A DNA stretch of 5,369 nucleotides, taken from the NCBI GenBank assembly GCA_041592135.1, contig JBFHQR010000147.1. One strand, 5' to 3'. The notes beneath the pieces are model-generated. The model saw only the letters and a list, made by a program, of their open reading frames with translations, ran no database searches and had not been told where the DNA came from. Below, one piece after another: positions 1 through 5,369 of the stretch. The DNA comes from Porticoccus sp041592135. GTDB taxonomy: Bacteria; Pseudomonadota; Gammaproteobacteria; Pseudomonadales; Porticoccaceae. The translations under genes were made by a program, and so were the position numbers. Each line of letters starts with the position of its first letter. Position 1 is the first letter of the stretch.

Positions 1-595
1 CCTGCAGCTCTCGCGTACGGGAGTGGCAGACGGTCACCGTGGCGTTGGCGTTGAGCAGCATCATGGCCATCGGCTTGCCGAGGATGGGGCTGCGGCCCAC
101 CACCACCGCGTGTTTGCCCGCCAGGGGAATAGCGTAGGCGGCCAACAGGCGCATAATGCCCTGTGGCGTGGCGGAGCCATAGGCAAACTCCCCCATGGCC
201 ATGCGCCCAAAGCCGAGACAGGTGACACCGTCCACGTCTTTTTCGGGGGCGATGCTGTCGAAGCAGAGGCGCTCGTCGATCTGTTCCGGCACCGGGTGTT
301 GCAACAGGATGCCGTGGCAGTTGGGATTGGCATTCAGTTCATTGATTTTGGCCAGCAGCTGTTCGGTGGTGGTGGCATCGGGCATTTCCACGGCGATGGA
401 TTCCATGCCCACCCGCTGGCAGGCATTCTGCTTCATGCGCACGTAGGTGGCGGAGGCGGGATCGCCGCCCACCAGAATGGTGGCCAGGATCGGGGCCTGA
501 CCACCACTTTTTTCCTTCAGGCGGGCGACGCGCTCACTCAATTCCGCTTCGGTTTGCTGGGCGACGGCTTTGCCGTCGAGGATGAGTGCTGCCAT
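1..595 (-). CDS. folD: Bifunctional methylenetetrahydrofolate dehydrogenase/cyclohydrolase (FolD), C-terminus cut by window edge
   Basis: This cytosolic enzyme interconverts 5,10-methylene-THF and 10-formyl-THF in two steps, supplying formyl groups for purines and for initiator Met-tRNA. The 198 visible codons run from ATG at 595-593 to the left edge; the family is about 285 residues long, so roughly the last third is missing. The N-terminal domain has the catalytic YVRMK (Tyr51, Lys55) after LVGGDPAS, a QHPVP segment at 99-103, and EKDVDG at 118-123. The NADP-binding loop GRSPILGKP lies at 167-175, followed by an HSRT strand. An upstream CAGGAG at 611-606 is a good ribosome binding site and fixes the start. 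Two motifs are unusual: QHPVP replaces the common QLPLP, and DGVTCLGFGRMAMG replaces the common DGFHPxNxGRL, so it belongs to a divergent FolD clade. It is transcribed away from the adjacent tRNA operon. No convincing promoter was seen for it. Confidence 0.95.
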   Translation of the reverse strand, partial: MAALILDGKAVAQQTEAELSERVARLKEKSGGQAPILATILVGGDPASATYVRMKQNACQRVGMESIAVEMPDATTTEQLLAKINELNANPNCHGILLQHPVPEQIDERLCFDSIAPEKDVDGVTCLGFGRMAMGEFAYGSATPQGIMRLLAAYAIPLAGKHAVVVGRSPILGKPMAMMLLNANATVTVCHSRTRELQ

Positions 596-697
596 GGTCT
601 GAACGCTCCTGATAGGCTGTCGAAAGGGGGGCATTTTCGCACTTCGGTCTGTCCCTGTGAAGGGAGTTGCCCGCGGCGGGCGGCGGGGGCTTTTTGA

Positions 698-726
698 TTG
701 ACGAAGCCGGTTGTCGCCAGTATCAT
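698..726 (+). promoter_or_regulatory. Sigma70 promoter of the tRNA operon
   Basis: TTGACG at 698-703 and TATCAT at 721-726 are separated by exactly 17 bases, and each matches the consensus at five of six positions. The first tRNA begins 35 bases after the -10 box. The bases after the -10 box (GCGCAGC) form a GC-rich discriminator, which is the usual mark of stable-RNA promoters under stringent control; that regulation is inferred, not shown. Confidence 0.75.
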
Positions 727-761
727 GCGCAGCTCTCGAAATGAGGGGTCTTGTGTGACGG

Positions 762-838
762 CGGGGAATAGCGCAGTCTGGTAGCGCGCCTGCTTTGGGA
801 GCAGGATGTCGGGGGTTCGAATCCCTCTTCCCCGACCA
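762..838 (+). tRNA. tRNA-Pro (anticodon UGG)
   Basis: A complete cloverleaf of 77 bases including the encoded CCA. The acceptor arms CGGGGAA and TTCCCCG pair perfectly and are followed by discriminator A835 and CCA. The anticodon stem CCTGC/GCAGG encloses loop TTTGGGA with TGG at 796-798. The T loop GTTCGAATC is canonical. It is the first gene of a three-tRNA transcription unit. Confidence 0.97.
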
Positions 839-885
839 CTTTCACTAAGCCCTAAGTTAGAGAACTGTTGTAGCGTACGTGTTGA

Positions 886-962
<77 letters not shown>

Positions 963-992
963 TCCAGTCTAGTGCGCAACAATACAACCAAT

Positions 993-1069
993 GGTGGCTG
1001 TAGCTCAGTTGGTAGAGCACAGGATTGTGATTCCTGTGGTCGCGGGTTCGATCCCCGTCAGCCACCCCA
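993..1069 (+). tRNA. tRNA-His (anticodon GUG)
   Basis: The cloverleaf carries the histidine-specific extra base G-1 at 993, opposite C73 at 1066, which is the main identity element for HisRS. Acceptor arm GTGGCTG at 994-1000 pairs perfectly with CAGCCAC, and CCA is encoded at 1067-1069. Anticodon stem CAGGA/TCCTG encloses loop TTGTGAT with GTG at 1027-1029. It is the last tRNA of the operon, 30 bases after tRNA-Arg and 7 bases before the terminator. Confidence 0.97.
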
Positions 1070-1076
1070 CCATTCC

Positions 1077-1108
1077 AAAAAAGGCGGTCTTTATAGACCG
1101 CCTTTTTT
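1077..1108 (+). terminator. Intrinsic terminator of the tRNA operon (bidirectional)
   Basis: A perfect inverted repeat has core arms GGCGGTCT and AGACCGCC around loop TTAT. It is flanked by six A on the left and six T on the right, so it can terminate transcription in both directions. It starts 7 bases after the CCA end of tRNA-His. Confidence 0.93.
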
Positions 1109-1125
1109 ATGTACGCGACCGTGAA

Positions 1126-1169
1126 GCGGGCAGAACACCACGGGTTTACCCGTGGATGAATGAGCCCGC
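1126..1169 (+). repeat. Two-tier hairpin at the left end of the IS200-like element
   Basis: An inner perfect 7-bp stem, CCACGGG at 1138-1144 and CCCGTGG at 1149-1155, closes a TTTA loop. It is enclosed by an outer stem GCGGGC (1126-1131) with GCCCGC (1164-1169). The two stems are separated by an asymmetric internal loop of AGAACA opposite ATGAATGA. IS200/IS605 transposases recognise subterminal hairpins as single-stranded DNA, so this is the likely left recognition structure. As RNA it would lie just upstream of tnpA and could also affect its translation. Confidence 0.7.
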
Positions 1170-1187
1170 AGTCTGTATGGTTACCGA

Positions 1188-1622
1188 ATGGAAGTTACAT
1201 ATTCGTCCCATGGTGTCTATAAGCTCGAATACCATGTCATTTGGGTCACAAAATACAGACGGCGGATACTGAAGCCTTTCGTCGAGGAATATCTGCGGAA
1301 GGTGTTGCCGAAGCGACTGCGAAGTATGCCTGGCGTGTCGATAGAGACGATCGGCTTCGACCATGACCACCTGCACATGGTCATAGTGATTCCTCCGAAA
1401 TATTCAATCGCGGCGGTGATGGGGGAATTGAAAGGCCGATCGGCGTCTCATATGAGAAAGGCATTCAGTTGGCTGTCGAAAGTCTATTGGAAAGAAAATG
1501 TTGTTTGGTCGCCAGGCTACTTCGTCAGTAGCGTAGGTGTCGATGAACATATCATCCGCAGGTATGTAGGGGTCTTATCTACCGTCTTTAACAGTCTCAG
1601 CCTAGTTCCCGCACACAGCTAA
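1188..1622 (+). CDS. tnpA: IS200-type Y1 (HUH) transposase TnpA, with aberrant C-terminus, probably inactive
   Basis: This 144-residue protein belongs to the Y1_Tnp single-strand transposases, which cut and rejoin hairpin-tipped ends through a 5'-phosphotyrosine. Family landmarks are VYKLEYHVIWVTKYRRRIL at 10-28, the HUH pair His61-Leu62-His63 followed by IPPKYS, MGELKGRSAS at 78-87, WSPGYFVSSVGVDE at 107-120, and the catalytic tyrosine as Tyr126 in RRYV. In IS608 TnpA a glutamine four residues after the tyrosine completes the metal site; here that position is Leu130. The tail after Val127 does not resemble the family in this frame or the other two, which suggests a deletion or replacement. 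The ATG at 1188 has no clear ribosome binding site, which is common in IS200, where translation is kept low. The gene is insulated from upstream tRNA transcription by a terminator. Family assignment is secure; loss of activity is inferred. Confidence 0.85.
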   Translation: MEVTYSSHGVYKLEYHVIWVTKYRRRILKPFVEEYLRKVLPKRLRSMPGVSIETIGFDHDHLHMVIVIPPKYSIAAVMGELKGRSASHMRKAFSWLSKVYWKENVVWSPGYFVSSVGVDEHIIRRYVGVLSTVFNSLSLVPAHS

Positions 1623-1629
1623 GGTGTGC
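1611..1629 (+). repeat. Hairpin enclosing the tnpA stop codon, candidate right-end structure
   Basis: GCACAC at 1611-1616 pairs perfectly with GTGTGC at 1624-1629 around the 7-base loop AGCTAAG, which contains the TAA stop of tnpA (1620-1622). The position fits a subterminal right-end hairpin of an IS200-type element. Its sequence is unlike the left hairpin and no T tract follows, so it is not an ordinary terminator. Confidence 0.4.
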
Positions 1630-1646
1630 TACAGAGCCATTGTATG

Positions 1647-1672
1647 AAAACCCGCCTTTTGGCGGGTTTTTT
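1647..1672. terminator. Bidirectional intrinsic terminator shared by tex and tnpA
   Basis: AAAACCCGCC at 1647-1656 and GGCGGGTTTT at 1661-1670 form a perfect stem around TTTT. Six T follow on the plus strand, and the A run becomes four T on the minus strand. It lies 41 bases beyond the tex stop codon and 24 bases beyond the tnpA stop codon, so it can serve both convergent genes. Confidence 0.9.
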
Positions 1673-1713
1673 GTATTCCTCAGAAAGACTGGCTTTTTGT
1701 TATCTCCGCCTTG

Positions 1714-4017
1714 TCAGGGCTTCTTCAGCACCTCGGCAAACAGCGCACCCAGGGTGCCGGTTTTGGCGGCTGGGGTCTGATTGTGCTGAACCGGGGCTTT
1801 CTTGTGGTTGCGATTTTTGTCCCGGTGGTCCCGCTGCGGGGCCTGTTGGCCGGGTTCATCGCCCATGCGCATGGACAGGGCGATGCGCTTGCGGGGAATA
1901 TCCACCTCCAGCACCTTGACCTTGACGATGTCGCCGGTTTTTACCACCTCCCTGGGGTCCTTGACGAATTTCTCCGCCAGCGCCGAGATATGCACCAGGC
2001 CGTCCTGGTGGACGCCGATGTCCACGAAGGCGCCGAAATTGGTGACGTTGGTGACGGTACCCTCCAGCACCATGCCCAGCGCCAGATCCTTGAGGGTTTC
2101 CACGCCGTCCTTGAAGGTGGCGGTCTTGAATTCCGGGCGCGGGTCGCGGCCGGGCTTGTCCAGCTCTTTCAGAATGTCGGTGATGGTGGGCAGGCCGAAG
2201 CGCTCGTCCACATAATTCTGGGGCTTGATGGCACGCAGCAGGCCGCTGTCGCCGACCAGTGACTGGATCGGCTGGTCCAGGTCACCGGCCATTTTCGCCA
2301 CCACCGCATAGCTCTCCGGGTGTACCGCCGAGGCGTCCAGGGGGTTGTCGCCATTGGCAATGCGCAGGAAGCCGGCCGCCTGTTCGAATGTTTTCTCCCC
2401 CAGTCGCGGCACTTTTTTCAGGGCCGCACGGCTTTTGAAGGGGCCGTTTTCATCGCGGAAAGCGACGATATTGTCGGCGATGGTCTGGTTGAGCCCCGCC
2501 ACCCGATTGAGCAGCGCCGCCGAGGCGGTGTTCACTTCCACGCCCACCGCGTTGACACAGTCCTCCACCACCGCGTTGAGGCTGCGTGACAGCTCCACCT
2601 GGCTGACATCGTGCTGGTATTGACCCACGCCGATGGATTTGGGGTCGATTTTCACCAGTTCCGCCAGCGGGTCCTGCAGGCGGCGGGCGATGGAGATGGC
2701 ACCTCTGATGGTCACGTCCAGGTCCGGGAACTCCCGGGCGGCAAATTCCGAGGCGGAGTACACCGAGGCGCCGGATTCGTTGACCACTACCGGCTGTGCC
2801 GACAATTGTGGGTGATCTTTCAGGACATCCTTGACGAAGCGCTCGGTCTCGCGGCTGGCGGTGCCGTTGCCGATGGCGATGAGGGAAACGTTGTGGGCTT
2901 GGCACAGCTTGACCAGGGTGGCTTCCGCCTCGCGGATTTTATTCTGCGGCGGGGTGGGAAAAATGGCGCCGTGATCCAGTACCTTGCCGGTGTTGTCCAC
3001 CACCGCCACCTTGACCCCTGTGCGCAGTCCGGGGTCCAGGCCGATGGTGGCTTTCTGGCCGGCGGGAGCCGCCAGCAACAGGTCCTTGAGGTTGGTGGCA
3101 AAGACGGTGATGGCGTCGGCCTCGGCGCGCTCCCGCAGTTCCGCCAGCAGGTCGGTTTCAAGGTGTACGTGCAGTTTGATCTTCCAGGTCCAGCGCACCA
3201 CCTCGGCGAGCCAGGCATCGGCGGGGCGGCCGAGGTTTTCGATATCCAGGTGCCGGGCGATCATGGTTTCACAGGGGTGGCCGTCTGTCGCCTCCGTGGT
3301 CACATCCACCTTGACGGACAGGATACCCTCGCGGCGACCGCGGAACATGGCCAGCGCCCTGTGGGAGGGGGTGTTTTTCAGCGCTTCGCTGTGCTCGAAG
3401 TAGTCGCGGAATTTCTCGCCCTCCTGTTCCTTGCCGCTGAGCACCGCGGCGCTCAGTGTCGCCTCTTGTTTCAGATAGCGGCGCAACTGGCCGACCAGGT
3501 CGGCGTCCTCGCTGAAGCGCTCCATGAGGATGTATTTGGCGCCGTCCAGGGCGGCCTTGCCGTCCGCCACGCCCAGTTCGGCATTGATATAGTCCTGGGC
3601 CAGTTGTTCCGGATCGAGGCCGGGGTCGTTGAACAGGGCGTCGGCCAGGGGTTCCAGCCCCGCCTCAATGGCAATTTGTCCCTTGGTGCGGCGCTTGGGT
3701 TTGTAGGGTAGGTACAGGTCTTCCAGCCGAGTTTTGGTGTCGGCGCCGAGGATGGCCTGTCGCAGCTCTGGGGTCAGTTTGCCCTGTTCCTCAATGCTGG
3801 CGAGAATGCTGCCGCGACGCTCTTCCAGCTCGCGCAGGTAGCCGAGACGCTCTTCCAGGGTACGCAACTGGGTGTCGTCGAGGCCGCCGGTGACTTCCTT
3901 GCGGTAGCGGGAGATAAACGGTACCGTCGCGCCCTCGTCCAGCAGTTGCACGGCGGCGGCTACCTGGGCGGGTTTGACGTTGATTTCTGTGGCGATCTGG
4001 TGCTGAATTTTTTCCAT
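1714..4017 (-). CDS. tex: Tex family RNA-binding protein (transcription accessory protein)
   Basis: The 767-residue protein matches the usual length of Tex (about 770 residues) and follows E. coli Tex almost without gaps, as far as I can align from memory. Tex is a conserved cytosolic nucleic-acid-binding protein related to eukaryotic Spt6, tied to transcription and toxin-gene expression in Bordetella; its exact bacterial role is unsettled. Domains in order: helical N-terminal Tex region (1-320) with TVPFISRYRKEVTGGLDDTQ at 31-50; YqgF/RNase H-like domain (about 324-450) opening with IGLDPGLRTGVKVAVVD; helix-hairpin-helix region (about 490-555) with NRVAGLNQTIADNIVAFRDE; and S1 RNA-binding domain (about 648-717) with TNFGAFVDIGVHQDGLVHIS. 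A polar basic tail rich in His, Asn, Gln and Lys follows (718-752). The ATG at 4017-4015 has no close Shine-Dalgarno; AGGAT on the minus strand at 4038-4034 is 16 bases away. The start is chosen by N-terminal match to the family. It is divergent from the methyltransferase gene. Confidence 0.97.
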   Translation of the reverse strand: MEKIQHQIATEINVKPAQVAAAVQLLDEGATVPFISRYRKEVTGGLDDTQLRTLEERLGYLRELEERRGSILASIEEQGKLTPELRQAILGADTKTRLEDLYLPYKPKRRTKGQIAIEAGLEPLADALFNDPGLDPEQLAQDYINAELGVADGKAALDGAKYILMERFSEDADLVGQLRRYLKQEATLSAAVLSGKEQEGEKFRDYFEHSEALKNTPSHRALAMFRGRREGILSVKVDVTTEATDGHPCETMIARHLDIENLGRPADAWLAEVVRWTWKIKLHVHLETDLLAELRERAEADAITVFATNLKDLLLAAPAGQKATIGLDPGLRTGVKVAVVDNTGKVLDHGAIFPTPPQNKIREAEATLVKLCQAHNVSLIAIGNGTASRETERFVKDVLKDHPQLSAQPVVVNESGASVYSASEFAAREFPDLDVTIRGAISIARRLQDPLAELVKIDPKSIGVGQYQHDVSQVELSRSLNAVVEDCVNAVGVEVNTASAALLNRVAGLNQTIADNIVAFRDENGPFKSRAALKKVPRLGEKTFEQAAGFLRIANGDNPLDASAVHPESYAVVAKMAGDLDQPIQSLVGDSGLLRAIKPQNYVDERFGLPTITDILKELDKPGRDPRPEFKTATFKDGVETLKDLALGMVLEGTVTNVTNFGAFVDIGVHQDGLVHISALAEKFVKDPREVVKTGDIVKVKVLEVDIPRKRIALSMRMGDEPGQQAPQRDHRDKNRNHKKAPVQHNQTPAAKTGTLGALFAEVLKKP

Positions 4018-4112
4018 GACGATAATCAGGTTGATCCTGTGGCTGGCCTTTCAGAGGGGCGATTATGGGGGAATCCCCGGATGCGCAACAGACTTGTTCC
4101 CGAGGGCAAAAT

Positions 4113-4769
4113 ATGGCTGAAGACGTTGAGCTGAGTTGCCCGCTCTGTGGTGCGCCGGGCGCCCAGCACTACTTCCGGGATCGCCGTCGGGATTACTGCC
4201 AGTGCCCGCGCTGCCAACTGGTCTTTGTGCCCGCCGGTCAGCATCTGCCTCCGGCGGAGGAAAAGGCCCACTACGACCTGCACCAAAACGACCCCTCAGA
4301 TTCCGGTTACCGTCAGTTTCTCAGCCGCCTCGGTGATCCCCTGCTGGCACGACTGACCCCCGGCGCTTGTGGTCTGGATTTCGGTGCGGGGCCGGGTCCG
4401 ACCCTGTCGCGGATGCTGGAAGAGGCCGGTCACCGGATGGCTATCTACGATCTTTATTACGCACCGGATACAGCGGTATTGGCGCGCCGCTACCACTTTG
4501 TCACCGCCACCGAAGTGGTGGAGCACCTGGGGCAACCGGGTGCGGTGCTGGCACAACTGTGGTCGCTGGTCGAACCCGGCGGTTGGCTTGGCCTGATGAC
4601 CAAACTGGTGCGGGATCGGGATGCGTTTGAGCACTGGCACTACAAGAATGATCCCACCCATATCAGTTTTTTCAGCCGGGCTACCTTTGACTATCTGTCT
4701 GAAAGCTGGGGCGCCCGGCTGGAGTACCAGCACGCCGATGTGATTCTGCTGGGCAAACCGGTGGCCTGA
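4113..4769 (+). CDS. Class I SAM-dependent methyltransferase with N-terminal four-cysteine finger
   Basis: A 218-residue protein from the chosen start. Cys9-x2-Cys12 and Cys31-x2-Cys34 form a probable zinc-binding finger ahead of the methyltransferase fold. The SAM-binding motif I is LDFGAGPGP at 88-96, the acidic end of strand 2 is Asp113 in IYDLYY, and the motif around TATEVVEHL lies at 131-139. The post-motif strand PGGWLGLMTK at 155-164 is followed by a conserved-looking HWHYKNDPTHISFFS. I recognise the family as conserved in gammaproteobacteria, but its substrate is unknown to me; protein, nucleic acid or a small molecule are all possible. The ATG at 4113 is preceded by GAGGG (4102-4106) six bases upstream, and the finger begins just after it. 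An in-frame ATG at 4065 also has a good AGAGGGG and would add 16 unconserved residues, leaving only 47 bases to tex. The gene stands alone, divergent from tex. Confidence 0.85.
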   Translation: MAEDVELSCPLCGAPGAQHYFRDRRRDYCQCPRCQLVFVPAGQHLPPAEEKAHYDLHQNDPSDSGYRQFLSRLGDPLLARLTPGACGLDFGAGPGPTLSRMLEEAGHRMAIYDLYYAPDTAVLARRYHFVTATEVVEHLGQPGAVLAQLWSLVEPGGWLGLMTKLVRDRDAFEHWHYKNDPTHISFFSRATFDYLSESWGARLEYQHADVILLGKPVA

Positions 4770-4847
4770 CGGCGCGGCAGTTCGCGCTCCGAAAATGTGG
4801 TCTATAGTTGCCAGACAGAGGCGGGTGGGCAGAACTCGGTGGTCACA

Positions 4848-4884
4848 AAAGCGCTTTGCTGGCCCGTTATCCCGTGCTTACTAT
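4848..4884 (+). promoter_or_regulatory. Candidate fadB promoter with overlapping palindrome
   Basis: TTGCTG at 4856-4861 and TACTAT at 4879-4884 are 17 bases apart, a moderate sigma70 match (three and four of six positions). The perfect 10-base palindrome AAAGCGCTTT at 4848-4857 overlaps the upstream edge of the -35 box, where a repressor could act. Predicted transcription would begin near 4891, leaving a leader of about 70 bases before fadB. Fatty-oxidation genes are often repressed by FadR or PsrA, but this site does not clearly match the FadR operator or the PsrA GAAAC-GTTTC motif. Confidence 0.3.
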
Positions 4885-4961
4885 CCCATGCCTGTTTAGT
4901 TAGCCCTATGGCCCGCTTGGCGGCCGCCCGATCTCACGACCTGACCAGAAGAGGAGCACCT

Positions 4962-5369
4962 ATGTTCCAGGGGAATACTCTCAGCCTGCAGCCGCTAAAA
5001 GCCGGTTATGTGGAACTGCATTTCGACGCCCAACAGGGTTCGGTAAACGTCTTTAATCAGGCGACCCTGAAAGAACTGCTGCAAGCCCTGGCCATCCTGG
5101 GTCGGCAGGCGGATGTCAAAGGCCTGTTGTTGACCAGTGGCAAGAATGTCTTTATTGCCGGTGCGGACATCACTGAATTTGGTGATGCCTTCAAGGCTTC
5201 CGAGTCGGAGCGCCGGGCTTTCCTGAGTCCCGCCAACGAGGCCTTCAACACCATTGAGTCGCTGCCTTTCCCCACCGTGGTGGCCATCAACGGTTTTGCC
5301 CTGGGTGGCGGTTTTGAGGTCTGTCTGGCCTGTGACTTCCGGGTGATGTCCAGTGTGGCCCAGGTGGGC
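4962..5369 (+). CDS. fadB: Fatty acid oxidation complex subunit alpha (FadB), N-terminal part, cut by window edge
   Basis: FadB carries enoyl-CoA hydratase, isomerase and 3-hydroxyacyl-CoA dehydrogenase activities and works with the thiolase FadA in aerobic beta-oxidation. The 136 visible residues cover only the start of the crotonase domain of a protein usually about 715-730 residues long. They run collinear with E. coli FadB: GLLLTSGKNVFIAGADITEF at 54-73 supplies part of the oxyanion hole, and NGFALGGGFE at 110-119 ends in Glu119, which corresponds to the first catalytic glutamate. The second glutamate (Glu139 in E. coli) lies beyond the edge. The start is fixed by GAGGAG at 4951-4956, five bases before the ATG. 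A single-domain enoyl-CoA hydratase is less likely, because the N-terminal GNTLSLQPL and the ADITEFG region match FadB specifically. A fadA gene would be expected downstream, outside the window. Confidence 0.92.
   Translation, partial: MFQGNTLSLQPLKAGYVELHFDAQQGSVNVFNQATLKELLQALAILGRQADVKGLLLTSGKNVFIAGADITEFGDAFKASESERRAFLSPANEAFNTIESLPFPTVVAINGFALGGGFEVCLACDFRVMSSVAQVG

Larger units (their letters stand above)
1121..1632 (+). mobile_element. IS200-type insertion sequence or remnant (IS200/IS605 family, tnpA only); ends approximate
   Basis: The element consists of a structured left end, a single Y1 transposase gene and a hairpin around the end of that gene; no tnpB partner is present. Its base composition is visibly less GC-rich than folD, tex and fadB on either side, consistent with transfer. 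Members of this family move as single strands and make no target duplication, so flanking repeats cannot mark the ends; the limits given are those of the outermost structures I can see. The C-terminal coding part looks lost or replaced, so the element may be a relic whose right end has been rearranged. It lies between the tRNA terminator and the tex terminator. Confidence 0.6.

Noticed and set aside
668..695. GC-rich inverted segment followed by five T, resembling a terminator
   Set aside because: No plus-strand gene lies upstream of it, and the stem is not clearly paired; it lies just before the tRNA promoter.
23..697. Plus-strand open frame of 224 codons antisense to folD
   Set aside because: It is a GC-rich shadow of folD with low-complexity Gly/His composition and no recognisable domain.
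991..1272. Plus-strand open frame starting in tRNA-His
   Set aside because: Its first residues are the translation of tRNA-His itself, a classic artefact, and it then runs through the terminator and into tnpA in another frame.
1188..1622. Reading tnpA as a RAYT (REP-associated tyrosine transposase)
   Set aside because: The VYKLEYHVIWVTKYRRRIL and IPPKYS signatures are those of the IS200 group, and no REP repeats flank it.
2611..3711. Plus-strand open frame of 366 codons antisense to tex
   Set aside because: Tex is full length and collinear with its family on the other strand; the antisense frame has no domain and is explained by GC-rich codon use.
4771..4793. GCGCG/CGCGC inverted repeat just after the methyltransferase stop
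   Set aside because: The stem is short and no T run follows, so I do not call a terminator.

Overview
The window looks like the chromosome of a GC-rich gammaproteobacterium. FolD, Tex and the fatty-oxidation alpha subunit FadB read clearly, and Tex and FadB follow the E. coli proteins closely along their length. The three tRNA genes encode their own CCA ends, and the coding regions are GC-rich. I cannot name the genus from this sequence; a marine or Cellvibrionales/Pseudomonadales-type organism is only a guess.

Layout from left to right: (1) the first 198 codons of folD, on the minus strand and running off the left edge; (2) a plus-strand tRNA operon, Pro(UGG)-Arg(UCU)-His(GUG), with a near-consensus sigma70 promoter and a strong intrinsic terminator; (3) an IS200-type insertion sequence or remnant, with a two-tier hairpin on the left, a Y1 (HUH) transposase gene, and a small hairpin around its stop codon; (4) a bidirectional terminator shared by the transposase gene and tex; (5) tex on the minus strand, a complete 767-residue RNA-binding protein; (6) a divergently oriented gene for a class I SAM-dependent methyltransferase with an N-terminal four-cysteine finger; (7) an intergenic region of about 190 bases with a candidate promoter and palindrome; (8) the first 136 codons of fadB, running off the right edge.

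Most of the window is core housekeeping: one-carbon folate metabolism, translation, transcription-associated RNA binding and beta-oxidation. The only accessory piece is the IS200-like element. It sits between two terminators, in the gap where the tRNA operon and tex converge. Its transposase keeps the HUH pair and the catalytic tyrosine, but its C-terminal tail no longer resembles the family and the expected metal-binding glutamine position holds leucine, so it is probably inactive. I found no CRISPR array, prophage, toxin-antitoxin pair or recognisable defence system, and nothing that supports a previously undescribed multi-gene system. The points most worth a second look are the degenerate transposase with its structured left end, the atypical FolD motifs, and the finger-bearing methyltransferase.
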